The notes under the pieces are model-generated. The model saw only the letters and a program-made list of their open reading frames with translations. It was not told the DNA's origin and did no database searches. Shown here piece by piece: positions 7,733-17,293 of a stretch of DNA of 64,000 nt (position 1 is its first letter; every line of letters starts with the position of its first letter). Both the position numbers and the translations under genes were made by a program. Source of the stretch: Limimaricola sp964022235 (lineage in GTDB: Bacteria; Pseudomonadota; Alphaproteobacteria; Rhodobacterales; Rhodobacteraceae); NCBI RefSeq assembly GCF_964022235.1, contig NZ_CAXHZL010000012.1, forward strand, positions 82,716 to 146,715, in the 5' to 3' direction.

Positions 7733-9787
7733 ATGGCCTGGAGAATTGGCGTAGATTCCGGTGGCACGTTCACGGACGTTTGCCTCTTTGACGAAGATAG
7801 CGGCAAGGTGGAGATCTGGAAGGTCTCGTCGACCCCAGACGATCCCTCCCGCGGGATCACGACCGGCGTCGTCGAGGGGATGGACCAGGTTGGCAAGACC
7901 GCCAAGGACCTATCGTTCCTCGGTCACGGCACGACCGTCGCCACCAATGCGCTGATCGAATTGCGCGGCGTGAAGACCGGCCTGATCGTCTCCGACGGTT
8001 TCCGCGACCTTCTTGAGATCGGTCGCCAGAAGCGTCCCAACCTCTACGACATGATGGCCGATAAGCCCGAGCAGCTGGTCTCCCGCGACCTGCGCCGCGA
8101 GGTGCCCGAGCGCATGAGCTACAACGGCTCCGTCGATGTCCCCCTCGACGTCGATGCGCTGCGCGCCGAACTTCAGCTTCTCGCCGGGCAGGACATCAAG
8201 TCGCTCGCCGTCTGCTTCCTCTATGGCTTCCTCAACACTGAGCACGAAAAGCTCGCCAAGCGCGTGATCGCGGAAGAGCTTCCGGATGTCTTCGTCTCGA
8301 CTTCGCATGACGTCGCGCCCGAGTTCCGCGAGTTCGAGCGTCTCTCCACCACCGTGGTGAACGCCTATCTCGGCCCGGTCATGCAGCGCTACATCCGCCG
8401 GCTGAAAGAGAACCTCGACGAGATCGGGCTGGAAATCGCACCGCAACTGACCCAGTCGAACGGTGGCGTCATCGGTTTCGACACCGCTGCGAACCTGCCC
8501 GTGCGTACCGTGCTTTCCGGCCCCTCGACCGGCGTCGTAGCGGCCCAGGCCATCGGCAAGATGTCCGGCTTCAACAACATCATCACCTTCGATGTCGGCG
8601 GCACCTCCTCGGACGTGGCGCTGCTACAGAACGGTGTTTGCCAGCTGACCGGCGAGGCCGACGTGCACGGTTACCCGATCAAGGCGCCAATGCTCGACAT
8701 CCACACCGTGGGGGCAGGTGGCGGCTCGATTGCCAGCGTCGACACCGGCGGGCTGCTCAAGGTGGGGCCGCGCTCTGCCGGGGCGCATCCGGGGCCAGTT
8801 TGCTACGGTCTCGGCTCGACCGAACCGACCGTGACCGACGCTAACATTGTGCTGCAGACGCTGAACCCCGTCGAGATCCTCGGTGGCCGCATGAAGGTGC
8901 GCCGCGATCTGGCCGTCGAGTCCGTGCAGCGCCTCGCCGACAAGCTTGGCTTGGGCGTGATGGAAACCGCCCAGGGCATCATCTCGGTCGTGACTGCAAA
9001 CATGGCGAAGGCGATCCGCGTGATTTCCGTGCAGCGCGGTCATGACCCGCGCGACTACGCACTGATGGCCTTTGGCGGGGCGGGCCCGCTCCACGCCGCA
9101 CGGCTGGCCCGCGAGCTCGACATGGACAAGATAATCGTGCCGCTGACTCCGGGCACGCTCTGTGCGCTCGGACTGCTGCTCACCGACCTGCGCGCCGACT
9201 TCGCGATCTCACGCCTGCTGCCGCTTGAAGACAGTGCGCTTGCCTCCATCGACGCAGGCTTTGCCGACCTCATGGGACAGGCAGGCACATGGTTCGATGC
9301 CGAGGAGATCTCCGAGGACCGCCGCGTGATGACGCGGACTGCGGACATGCGCTACATGGGCCAGAACTACGAGCTTTCCGTCGCCGTGCCTGCCGGTCCA
9401 ATCACCTCCGAGACCTTCAAGGCGCTTGAGGAAGGCTTCGAGGCCGCGCACCGTCAACGCTTCGGCTTCGTCGCTGAAGGCGAGCAGATACAGCTCGTCA
9501 CACTGCGTCTCGAAGCGGCCGGTGTCGTGAATAAGGCTCAGTTCAAGCCGCAGCCGGTTGAAGGTCCCGATGCTTCCGCCGCGCAGATCGCCACCCGCGA
9601 CGTCTATATGGCCGAAGCCGGCGACTTCGTGTCCTGCGCGGTCTACGTGCGGGACAAGCTGCGCCCCGGCAATGTCATCCAAGGCCCTGCAATTGTTGAA
9701 CAAATGGATACCACCACGGTCATCGTGCCAGACATGTCGGGCACCGTGGACACCTATCTCAACCTGATCCTGGAGGTGAAGGCATGA
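7733..9787 (+). CDS. hyuA: Hydantoinase/oxoprolinase family protein, subunit A
   Basis: The 684-residue protein begins MAWRIGVDSGGTFTDVCLF, the ATP-binding GTFTD signature of the HyuA/OplAH N-terminal domain. The middle holds the hydantoinase_A actin-like core (TFDVGGTSSDVALLQNG ~residues 285-300; GAGGGSIASVD). The C-terminal domain is also present. It acts in the cytoplasm with HyuB in ATP-dependent opening of hydantoin, oxoproline or N-methylhydantoin-type rings, or as an acetone-carboxylase-like enzyme. The ATG at 7733 follows GGAAGG. Its stop overlaps the hyuB start (ATGA). The real substrate is not given by sequence. Confidence 0.9.
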   Translation: MAWRIGVDSGGTFTDVCLFDEDSGKVEIWKVSSTPDDPSRGITTGVVEGMDQVGKTAKDLSFLGHGTTVATNALIELRGVKTGLIVSDGFRDLLEIGRQKRPNLYDMMADKPEQLVSRDLRREVPERMSYNGSVDVPLDVDALRAELQLLAGQDIKSLAVCFLYGFLNTEHEKLAKRVIAEELPDVFVSTSHDVAPEFREFERLSTTVVNAYLGPVMQRYIRRLKENLDEIGLEIAPQLTQSNGGVIGFDTAANLPVRTVLSGPSTGVVAAQAIGKMSGFNNIITFDVGGTSSDVALLQNGVCQLTGEADVHGYPIKAPMLDIHTVGAGGGSIASVDTGGLLKVGPRSAGAHPGPVCYGLGSTEPTVTDANIVLQTLNPVEILGGRMKVRRDLAVESVQRLADKLGLGVMETAQGIISVVTANMAKAIRVISVQRGHDPRDYALMAFGGAGPLHAARLARELDMDKIIVPLTPGTLCALGLLLTDLRADFAISRLLPLEDSALASIDAGFADLMGQAGTWFDAEEISEDRRVMTRTADMRYMGQNYELSVAVPAGPITSETFKALEEGFEAAHRQRFGFVAEGEQIQLVTLRLEAAGVVNKAQFKPQPVEGPDASAAQIATRDVYMAEAGDFVSCAVYVRDKLRPGNVIQGPAIVEQMDTTTVIVPDMSGTVDTYLNLILEVKA

Positions 9788-11421
9788 CCGCGACCGAAAA
9801 AATGACCATCGATCCGATCACGGTCGAGGTGATCGGATCGGCACTTCAGAGCATCGTCGAGGAAATGGGCGAGGCGCTGGTGCGCGCGTCCTATTCTACC
9901 AACATCAAGGAGCGGCGCGACTGCTCCACCGCGCTCTTCGACCACCGCGGCAACACCCTGTGCCAGGCCGAGCACATCCCGATGCACCTCGGCTCCTTCC
10001 TCGGCGTGATCCCCGCGATCCAGGACCGTTTCGACATGGCCGACATCAAGCCGGGCGACGTGTTCATGGCCAACGACGCCTATGCGGGCGGGGCCACGCA
10101 CTTGCCCGACATCGTTCTGGCGGAACCGATCTTCGTCGACGGCACGCTGGTGGCATGGGCGGTCAACACCGCACACCATTCGGACTTCGCCGACCGTGGC
10201 CACGAGCACATCTATCAGGAAGGCATCCGCATCCCGCCGGTCCGCCTCTACAGGGAGGGCGTGCTCAACAACGACCTGCAGGAGATGTTCCTGCTCAACT
10301 GCCAAGTCCCGCGCGAGCGCATCTCGGACCTGCGCGCCCAGATGTCCGCGAACCGGCTCTGCGTGCAGCGGATGAGCGACCTCTGCGTCAAATACGGCAC
10401 CGCGAAAGTGCTCGCCGCAGGTGACGCGCTGCAGGACTACGCCGAGCGCAAGATGCGTGCGGCGATCAAGGCGATCCCCGACGGTACCTACAGCTTCGAA
10501 GATCAGTTCGACAGCAACCAATGGTCCGGCGCGATGACCTTCAAGGTCGACATTACCGTCACCGGCGACGAGATGCGGCTGGCCTTCGATGGCCCGCCGC
10601 AGGTTCGCGGCGGCCTAAACTTGATCTACACCTCGCTTCTGGCAGCGGCCTATTTCACGGTGAAATCCGTGCTTGATCCGACCGTCCTGCCGAACGCGGG
10701 TCTGGCGCGGCCGCTCACCGTGACGGCGCCCAAGGGCTCGATCCTCAACTGTGCCCATCCGGCGGCGGTCGAGGGGCGGATCGCGGCGTCGCAGCGTGTG
10801 ACCGATCTGGTCTACGGCGCGCTCGCCAAGGCGCTTCCGGGCAAGGTCATGGCGGCCGGCAACGGCTGCTGTACCGGCGCGATTTTCAACGGCGCAGACG
10901 AGGACGGCAACATGTGGGTCTACCTCGAGACGATCGGTGGCGGTGGCGGCGCACGCCCCGGCGCGGACGGGCTCTCGGGCATCCATGTCGGTCTGACCAA
11001 CACCTCGAACCTGCCGGTCGAGGCGCTGGAGCTGGAATACCCGCTCACGCTGCTGCGCTACGAGCTCGTGGACGACAGCGCTGGCTTGGGTCAGTTCCGC
11101 GGCGGCATGGGAGTCCGGCGCGTCTATCGTGCCGAGAAGGCCTGCCGCTTCACCGTCGAGAGCTCTCGCGTGGCGTCGCAGCCCTGGGGTCTCGACGGCG
11201 GCCAAAGCGCCAAGGGTACCATGCTCGACTTCGGCGACGAGCGCACGAGTTTCGCGGGGATGGTCGACCTGAAGCCCGGGCAGATCGTCACGATCACCAC
11301 CCCGGGTGGCGGTGGCTACGGTGATCCAGCGAAACGCCCCGAAGAGTCCGTCCTGCGCGACATCGCGGAGGGCCGCATCAGCGCCGCGGTCGCCAAGAAG
11401 ACCTTCGGTCTGGGCGCCTGA
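9784..11421 (+). CDS. hyuB: Hydantoinase/oxoprolinase family protein, subunit B
   Basis: The 545-residue protein matches the hydantoinase_B family: ITVEVIGSALQSIVEEMGEAL at the N-terminus, RDCSTALFDHRGNTLCQAEHIPMHLGS at ~45-70, HLPDIVLAEPIF, and a Gly-rich end TTPGGGGYGDPAKR (~residue 510) that is very typical. It is coupled to hyuA by a 4-base start/stop overlap, so the two are made in similar amounts and form one enzyme. Length is normal. Confidence 0.92.
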   Translation: MTATEKMTIDPITVEVIGSALQSIVEEMGEALVRASYSTNIKERRDCSTALFDHRGNTLCQAEHIPMHLGSFLGVIPAIQDRFDMADIKPGDVFMANDAYAGGATHLPDIVLAEPIFVDGTLVAWAVNTAHHSDFADRGHEHIYQEGIRIPPVRLYREGVLNNDLQEMFLLNCQVPRERISDLRAQMSANRLCVQRMSDLCVKYGTAKVLAAGDALQDYAERKMRAAIKAIPDGTYSFEDQFDSNQWSGAMTFKVDITVTGDEMRLAFDGPPQVRGGLNLIYTSLLAAAYFTVKSVLDPTVLPNAGLARPLTVTAPKGSILNCAHPAAVEGRIAASQRVTDLVYGALAKALPGKVMAAGNGCCTGAIFNGADEDGNMWVYLETIGGGGGARPGADGLSGIHVGLTNTSNLPVEALELEYPLTLLRYELVDDSAGLGQFRGGMGVRRVYRAEKACRFTVESSRVASQPWGLDGGQSAKGTMLDFGDERTSFAGMVDLKPGQIVTITTPGGGGYGDPAKRPEESVLRDIAEGRISAAVAKKTFGLGA

Positions 11422-11512
11422 CGGACCTTCCATCGCAACGAGGAGCGGTCACGGTACACGATCCGTGGCCGTCCCGCGGACACGCCACGAACTCCTGAGC
11501 AAAGAATTTATC

Positions 11513-12889
11513 ATGATTAACAGTGAAACCAGAGGGTTCGTCCCCTCGCTGAACACGGTCGTGAGCGAGTCCGAACTTCCGGCCGAAACTGATGTGGTGG
11601 TCATCGGCGGTGGGACGGCGGGCGTGTCAACCGCGCTTTTCCTCGCGGAGAAGGGCGTCCGTGTCACCCTGTGCGAAAAGGGCGAAATTGCCGCCGAGCA
11701 GTCGTCGCGCAACTGGGGCTGGACCCGCCAGATGGGCCGTGATCCGCTCGAGATGCCGCTGACGATCCAGAGCCTCAACCTCTGGCGCACGCTCAAGGAC
11801 CGTTTTGGGATCGAAGCGGGCTACAAGGAAACCGGCATCGTCTACGTCTGCAAGAAGGACTGGGAAGTCAAACAGGCCGAGGGATGGGCCAAGACCGGCA
11901 AGGAATACGGCCTGCCACTGCGTGAACTGACAGCCCGCGAGATCGAGGACATCGTTCCGGGCATCGCGCCAGGTCAAAACTACGGCCTGCATACGGCGAC
12001 GGACGGGCGCGCGGAACCGGCGCTCGCCGTGCCTGCCTTTGCCGACGCCGCCCGCCGCCTGGGGGCAAAAATCGTCACTCAATGTGCGGTGCGCGGTTTC
12101 GAGAAGACCGGCGGCGCCGTCTCTGCGGTCGTGACCGAAAAAGGCACAATCAAATGTTCTGCCGTGGTGGTCGCCGGAGGTGTCTGGGCCCGCCCTTTCT
12201 TGTTGAACATGGGTGTGCATCTGCCGCAACTGAACATCATTGCCGCCGCTGCGCGCGTCGAAGTTGTCTCGGGAAATCTCCACAACGGCCCTGATTTCCC
12301 CATGGGAGGCGCGGCATTTGGCCTGCGCAAGCGGATGGACGGCGGCTATACCGTGGGTCCGCGCAACATCAATATCGCACCGATCACACCGGACAGCTTC
12401 CGCCTGTTCACCGACTATTTGCCCGTCTTCCTCAAGAGCTGGCGAGAGCTGAGCCTGCGCTTCGGCAAGGACTTCTTCGAAGAACTCATCTCGCGCAAGC
12501 GCTGGAGCCTCGACCAGATGACCCCCTTCGAAGCTGTGCGGGTGTTGAATCCCGAGCCGTCGGACTGGATGCTCAACCGCGCCCTGAAAGGGATGCGCGA
12601 GACGTTGCCCGCCCTGCGCGATGCGCGGGTGACGCATGCCTGGGGTGGCGCAATTGACGCCACGGCGGATGGTGTGCCGGTGATTGACGGGGTCGAACAG
12701 ATCCCAGGCCTCTACATTGCGGCAGGTCTGTCCGGCCATGGTTTTGGTGCCGGTCCCGCAGTTGGCCAGCTCATGGCGGAGCTGGTGGCAGGGGACCGTC
12801 CGACCGTCGATCCGACGCCCTTCAGATACAACCGCTTCCGCTCCACGAAGCGCTTTGCTTCATGGGAGCCAAAACAGGCCTACGCCTGA
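11513..12889 (+). CDS. FAD-dependent oxidoreductase (DAO family)
   Basis: The 458-residue protein has the N-terminal FAD dinucleotide-binding motif VVVIGGGTAGVSTALFLAEKG (~residues 25-45) and the DAO-family C-terminal FAD-contact motif GLYIAAGLSGHGFGAGPAVG (~400-420). The sequence SSRNWGWTRQMGRDP after the FAD motif is common in amino-acid/sarcosine-type oxidases. I placed the start at 11513 (MINSETRG). It probably oxidises a C-N bond of the ring-opened product of HyuAB. It is 91 bp after hyuB and 62 bp before the aldo/keto reductase, consistent with one operon. Confidence 0.88.
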   Translation: MINSETRGFVPSLNTVVSESELPAETDVVVIGGGTAGVSTALFLAEKGVRVTLCEKGEIAAEQSSRNWGWTRQMGRDPLEMPLTIQSLNLWRTLKDRFGIEAGYKETGIVYVCKKDWEVKQAEGWAKTGKEYGLPLRELTAREIEDIVPGIAPGQNYGLHTATDGRAEPALAVPAFADAARRLGAKIVTQCAVRGFEKTGGAVSAVVTEKGTIKCSAVVVAGGVWARPFLLNMGVHLPQLNIIAAAARVEVVSGNLHNGPDFPMGGAAFGLRKRMDGGYTVGPRNINIAPITPDSFRLFTDYLPVFLKSWRELSLRFGKDFFEELISRKRWSLDQMTPFEAVRVLNPEPSDWMLNRALKGMRETLPALRDARVTHAWGGAIDATADGVPVIDGVEQIPGLYIAAGLSGHGFGAGPAVGQLMAELVAGDRPTVDPTPFRYNRFRSTKRFASWEPKQAYA

Positions 12890-12951
12890 GCGCCGATCCC
12901 GCGCGCTGCGCTCCACACCAACCGGCCAGACCAAGGATGGAAGGACTATCC

Positions 12952-13980
12952 ATGACCTATTCGCCAAGCGAAACTCGCTACGAAAAGATGACCTACAACA
13001 CCTGCGGCGCAAGCGGGCTGAAACTTCCGGCGATCTCGCTGGGTCTTTGGCACAACTTCGGCCACGACACGCCGCATGACGCCAAGCGCGCGATTTGCCA
13101 GACCGCTTTTGACCTCGGGATCACCCACTTCGATCTCGCCAACAACTACGGCCCGCCCGCAGGCTCCGCCGAAGAGGCGTTCGGGGAAATCCTGCGCACT
13201 GACTTCAAGGGCTATCGGGACGAGCTGTTGATTTCGTCGAAGGCGGGTTGGGACATGTGGCCCGGGCCCTATGGTGATGGCGGTTCGCGCAAATACCTCA
13301 TGGCGTCCTGCGACCAGTCGCTGAAGCGTCTCGGCGTCGACTATGTCGATATCTTCTACTCGCACCGGTTCGACGCGAACACGCCGCTCGAGGAAACCAT
13401 GGGTGCTCTCGACAGCATCGTGCGACAGGGCAAGGCACTCTATGTCGGGATCTCGAGCTACAACGCTGAGATGACCCGCAAGGCCGCCGCGATCCTCCAG
13501 GACCTCGGGACGCCCTGCCTCATTCACCAGCCAAGCTACAACATGCTCAACCGCTGGATCGAGCGCGACGGCCTGAAGGATACGCTGGCCGAGCTCGGCA
13601 TGGGCTCCATCGTCTTTACGCCGCTGGCGCAGGGGATGCTGACCAACAAATACCTCAACGGTGTTCCCTCCAATAGCCGTGGCGCCCGTGGCACCACGTT
13701 GAGCGAAGGCTTCCTATCGGAAGAAAACATCGAAAATATCCGTCAGCTGAACCGCATTGCCGAGGGCCGTGGCCAGACGCTGGCGCAGATGGCGATTTCT
13801 TGGGTTCTGCGGGGCGGTGCGATAACCTCCGCTCTGATCGGGGCATCGAAAGCGCAGCAGGTCATCGACTGTGTTGGCGCGCTGGCAAATTTGGACTTCA
13901 CCGCCGTAGAGCTCGCCGAGATCGATCGCTACGCGGTTGAAGGCGACATCAACCTGTGGGCTGGCGCGACAAACAGCTGA
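12952..13980 (+). CDS. Aldo/keto reductase, YghZ/L-glyceraldehyde-3-phosphate reductase type
   Basis: The 342-residue protein follows the YghZ (Gpr) subfamily closely: LPAISLGLWHNFG, FDLGITHFDLANNYGPP (catalytic Asp/Tyr), SSKAGWDMWPGPYGDGG (catalytic Lys) and VDIFYSHRFD (catalytic His). The C-terminal NADPH site includes SALIGASKAQQV. It reduces small aldehydes with NADPH. The start at 12952 (MTYSPSETRYEKM) was preferred; a second in-frame ATG lies at 12988. It is the last gene of the hyu operon. Confidence 0.9.
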   Translation: MTYSPSETRYEKMTYNTCGASGLKLPAISLGLWHNFGHDTPHDAKRAICQTAFDLGITHFDLANNYGPPAGSAEEAFGEILRTDFKGYRDELLISSKAGWDMWPGPYGDGGSRKYLMASCDQSLKRLGVDYVDIFYSHRFDANTPLEETMGALDSIVRQGKALYVGISSYNAEMTRKAAAILQDLGTPCLIHQPSYNMLNRWIERDGLKDTLAELGMGSIVFTPLAQGMLTNKYLNGVPSNSRGARGTTLSEGFLSEENIENIRQLNRIAEGRGQTLAQMAISWVLRGGAITSALIGASKAQQVIDCVGALANLDFTAVELAEIDRYAVEGDINLWAGATNS

Positions 13981-14352
13981 TCCCGCACCATTTGCTGCTC
14001 GAGGGCGTTACGTAGTCTCCAAGTGTCCTGCTCCTCTAAAAGGGGGCGGGGCTCATTTGCGGAACTTTCAGCGATCCGCAGATCGGCCGGCAACCGGACG
14101 ACCATCGCGGCGGCAGGGAGCTTTGAATCAAAATCGGAGCAGGCGTGCCTCATCCGGTTCTCTGTAGAGCGGCTGTGAAAGAAGGATCCCTTCCAATCCG
14201 ATGGCGCACTAGACCCATCGACCCAGTCAGCTCACTGCCCGATCATCGGGTCTAAGCATGACAGAGGCGGTTACGTTCCTCGTACGCGCATCCGGGGGAT
14301 ATTCCCCCGGAATTCGATCCTCAACTGTAGGAACTCTCCCGACAGCCACCGC
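13981..14352. other. Gap after the hyu operon, with a GC-rich hairpin
   Basis: No gene seen. A 9-bp perfect hairpin lies at 14291-14311: TCCGGGGGA, loop TAT, then the complement. It lacks a following T-run, so it is not a standard intrinsic terminator. Confidence 0.45.
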
Positions 14353-14676
14353 TTACGGTCGCAAAATTGACAGCAGCCTCTGAAGGTCGTCGCGGGTCGG
14401 TGTGCGGTCGTCATCGATCATGCGCTCAAGCTGGACTGCAGCGGCGCCAGCCTGCCACATGCCGCCGCCTTCAACTATTTCCAGGACCTCCCCTCCGACC
14501 TCCTCGAGCGACAGCCCTTCCGTGAATCCCGGCTCATCCTGCGCCATGCTCTGGCGCGTCAGTTCGACGGCATGGTCCTCACTGCGGGCCCATCCGATCC
14601 AACCGTAGAGCCCGGACTCCCGATAGTTATATTCCCACTCGATCAGCACAGAATAGTATTTCAGTTTCCCTTGCAT
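14353..14676 (-). CDS. Small hypothetical protein (107 aa)
   Basis: I do not recognise the family. The protein starts MQGKLKYYSVLIEWEYNY at 14676 (a GCGGGA precedes it; an in-frame GTG at 14700 has no ribosome site). It is rich in Trp/Tyr at the N-terminus (YGWIGWARSEDHAVELTRQ) and acidic in the middle. Codon use shows the third-position GC bias of real genes here. It is alone between non-coding stretches. Confidence 0.6.
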   Translation of the reverse strand: MQGKLKYYSVLIEWEYNYRESGLYGWIGWARSEDHAVELTRQSMAQDEPGFTEGLSLEEVGGEVLEIVEGGGMWQAGAAAVQLERMIDDDRTPTRDDLQRLLSILRP

Positions 14677-15089
14677 GTCGGTCCCGCTAATACATGACAC
14701 CTTGAAAATTAGCGGATCCAGATTTCCCCGAGATTAAAAAGGGCTGCCCCGGACCGTTCGGCCTCAATTCAAACAGAATTGGTCCAGGGCGGATGGGTGC
14801 CGTCCCTACCGGACGGTCTCGCTGCTATTTGGAAGATCTTTTTCGACCTTTGGCGTGCAGAGGAGCGCCCAGTGAAAGCGGATCATCTGATTATCTCGCC
14901 TCGCCGTATCCCGCGGCCGAGGTGGTGCGTGAGCACAGTGACGGCGATTACGCATTTCCTCACTGTGGCCGGACACGGGCGCCTGATCACCCGTCGCGTG
15001 GGAAGCCTGCCCGTGCTGCGGCCAAGGCGAAGATGACGAGGATGACCTCGCCTGGCGGACACAAGCCCCTTTGCGGATGGAAAGGAGCC
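14677..15089. other. Non-coding stretch
   Basis: Short overlapping frames on the plus strand show no family resemblance and no good ribosome sites. I see no gene or clear signal. Confidence 0.4.
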
Positions 15090-15413
15090 TCAGCTGGTCC
15101 TGCGGCCCTTCTTCTTTTCCTGAGATAGCGTCTCGAGGATGTCCGAAAGGGCCAGGCCATACTGTCTGGCCGCAGCTTCTGCGGCCTTCAATGCATGGGC
15201 CTTGGGTCCGTTTCGGCGGTCCTCGCTCGCCTGCCGGCGGGGGCGAGAGCGGATCGGAGACTTCGCAGACACCGGTGAGGTCTGAGAGTCCTCATCGTTG
15301 ATCTCTTGCGCCGCCTGACGCCAATGGGCCTCGCTGCGGTCAACGGGGCATCCTTCGCGCTCCCACAGCTCATAAGCTCGCTGGCGAATGCGGTCTTCAG
15401 GGGTCGTCGACAT
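15090..15413 (-). CDS. DUF2934 domain small protein (107 aa)
   Basis: The start MSTTPEDRIRQRAYELWE at 15413 is preceded by GGAGG. The first ~45 residues (RAYELWEREGCPVDRSEAHWRQAAQEI) match DUF2934, a short domain of unknown function common in alphaproteobacteria. A second segment, KAAEAAARQYGLALSDILETL, resembles the start of H-NS-like proteins (compare AAEAAAREFGYTLEELIAAK in the H-NS-like protein at 36323). The tail is lysine-rich (KKKGRR), so a DNA-associated role is possible. That last point is inference. Confidence 0.75.
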   Translation of the reverse strand: MSTTPEDRIRQRAYELWEREGCPVDRSEAHWRQAAQEINDEDSQTSPVSAKSPIRSRPRRQASEDRRNGPKAHALKAAEAAARQYGLALSDILETLSQEKKKGRRTS

Positions 15414-15529
15414 GGGGGGAGTCCTCCAACGCGCAGATGCTTCAAAGCTAGCGGTGCAGCAGCGCAGGGCAATGGCTCGCCAAGCCCTCTGCCAGTGCGG
15501 GATTCTGGGGCTCAAGTGGGGGAGGGCGG

Positions 15530-15541
15530 ATTGTCAACATT
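15530..15541 (+). repeat. ATTGTCAACATT motif, copy 1
   Basis: Exact 12-mer found four times in this window, always in the same orientation. This copy is 117 bp upstream of the DUF2934 gene. Read on the minus strand it gives TTGACA, but no matching -10 box follows. Confidence 0.7.
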
Positions 15542-15772
15542 ATGAAATCATATGGAAAAACCACAGAAAGGCGTATTTTAGCGCTTGCGGCCGGAGCCAG
15601 GATGCGGTAGTAAGGATGTACCGGAAGCGGGGCGTTTGACTGACAGCAGTGCCTCGATCCCGGCGGCCGCGCCGCGGCTTAGAATACAAGTGGATCAGGT
15701 AGCGCACGCTCGCGATTCATAGGACAAACTTCTCGGAGTGAAGTCCGACCCTTCCGCATTAGGCGGCCTAGC

Positions 15773-15805
15773 CCCCGGAGGTCCGACCTCCGGGGTTGCT
15801 CTTTT
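15773..15805 (+). terminator. Intrinsic terminator, plus strand
   Basis: CCCCGGAGGTC at 15773-15783 pairs perfectly with GACCTCCGGGG at 15785-15795 and is followed by TTGCTCTTTT. No T-run exists on the other side, so it works on plus-strand transcripts. No gene is visible in the 360 bp before it. Confidence 0.75.
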
Positions 15806-16413
15806 CGATGATCCATATTGCGCTCCGATGGACAAGGTCGGGGCGGCCTGCGCTCGCTCTTCCCCACCAAGCTGCCTGGGGCCATGCTGTCGGCTCCCGC
15901 GGCGTCGAGCGGAGCGCGATCATCTCGCGCAGCCCCAGTCAGCTCGGCCGGGAGGGAGGGAGAGCGCAAGAGTCCGATCCAGACTTTGTCGACCGCGATA
16001 GATCGATCTTCATCTTCAGCTGGACCTGAGAGCTCCGATTGATTGCACGCCTCGGGACCCCGTCCATTCACGAGCCTCGGCCTGCCTCCATCTGCTTCGA
16101 CATAGCCAGCTGGATTGTGGCAGGTTCAGCAGATTTGCGCACATTATGACGACCTGATGCCTAATTCGACATGAGGATGGCTGGAAAGCTGGGTCCTCTA
16201 GGGAATGGATGTGAAAGAATGTCTGGAGTGGTCTCGGACAGGCATCGCCGAACCTACTTTGCTCCATCAGATCAGCGCGCACGTCAATCGGCATAATTTG
16301 TACCGTGAGGTCATTTTGGCCTTTAATCCACCTAAGGTATGTCCTACCTCATCCCTGCCAGTGCGGTTTCGAACAATGGCTGCAGCGGCAGCCGCGCGCA
16401 AATGTTTTAGGTA

Positions 16414-16431
16414 AGCTTAAATTCTTAAGCT
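16414..16431. promoter_or_regulatory. Inverted repeat upstream of the ChvI-like regulator
   Basis: AGCTTAA and TTAAGCT separated by four bases, 35 bp before the start at 16467. A candidate operator, possibly for autoregulation. Confidence 0.4.
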
Positions 16432-16466
16432 CGATTCCGTTTGCGCAAGCAGGGGAAATACTTGGT

Positions 16467-17201
16467 ATGGCCAGAATTGCCGTTGTTGATGACAATGTGA
16501 ATCTTTTGGTCTCTGTTTCGGCGGCTCTGGAAGCAGAGGGTTTCGAAGTTTCCACCTATCGGAATGGTGTCTCAATCCTCAAGGAATTCCCGAAGGTCGA
16601 GCCCGAACTGGTGGTATTGGACGTGAAGATGCCCGGGCTGGGTGGCCTGGAGGTGCTGGAACACTTGCGACAGATCAGCCAGGTTCCCGTGATCTTGCTG
16701 TCCGGCAAAGCCACCGAGGTGGACGAGGCGATCGGCCTTCGGATGGGTGCGGACGACTACGTAGTCAAGCCCTTCTCTCAGCGGCTCCTCACGGAGCGCA
16801 TCTCTTCGCACCTGCGGAGACAGGAGGCGCGGCTGGCGGAGCGGGGCAAGCCCCGCGTGCAGTCGCTTGGCGAGGCTGATCTCGAGGAGGCCGAAGTGCC
16901 TCGCATCGACCACACCAAGCTTGCGATGGATCCACGCAGTTTTTCCGTGCAATGGCGCAACGAGAATGTACCCCTGACGAAGTCGGAATTCGCGTTGGTG
17001 CATTTTCTCGCCAGCAATCCGGGCGTATTGATGTCCAGAGACCAACTGATGGATGTTCTTTATGCAGATGAGGCCGGTGTGATCGACCGAAGCATAGACG
17101 GTCACATCAAGAGGATCAGGGCGAAGTTCCGACAGGCGGATGAGGGGTTTTCCTCGATCGAAACGATGTACGGAATTGGATATCGATACACCGGGGAATG
17201 A
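16467..17201 (+). CDS. chvI: OmpR-family response regulator, ChvI-like
   Basis: The 244-residue protein has a receiver domain: acidic pair in VDDN (~residues 6-9), phospho-acceptor Asp in LVVLDVKMPG (~52-61), Lys in DYVVKPFS (~101-108). A C-terminal winged helix follows (LTKSEFALVHFLASNPGVLMSRDQL ... GHIKRIRAKFRQ ... MYGIGYRY). The long linker and sequence match ChvI of alphaproteobacteria. ChvI normally sits beside its kinase ChvG and the hprK/pckA cluster; here no kinase is present, so it is an orphan or accessory copy. It should act in the cytoplasm as a transcription factor. Confidence 0.85.
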   Translation: MARIAVVDDNVNLLVSVSAALEAEGFEVSTYRNGVSILKEFPKVEPELVVLDVKMPGLGGLEVLEHLRQISQVPVILLSGKATEVDEAIGLRMGADDYVVKPFSQRLLTERISSHLRRQEARLAERGKPRVQSLGEADLEEAEVPRIDHTKLAMDPRSFSVQWRNENVPLTKSEFALVHFLASNPGVLMSRDQLMDVLYADEAGVIDRSIDGHIKRIRAKFRQADEGFSSIETMYGIGYRYTGE

Positions 17202-17293
17202 GGGCGCTGGCTGCATGGCATTTTTCGGTCTCGACGAGGTCGCCTCCGTGCCTCCCGATCTGGCACGCCCTTCATCCTCTTGGAGGTAACGCG

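Larger units (their letters stand above)
15414..16466. other. 1-kb gene-poor stretch upstream of the response regulator
   Basis: No credible protein gene on either strand. It holds a copy of the ATTGTCAACATT motif (15530), an intrinsic terminator on the plus strand (15773-15805) with no gene in front of it, and a short inverted repeat before the regulator (16414-16431). A small RNA ending at the terminator would fit but is not shown. Confidence 0.45.

Noticed and set aside
14291..14311. Hairpin after the hyu operon considered as an intrinsic terminator
   Set aside because: The stem is good but no T-run follows on either strand, so I only note it as structure.
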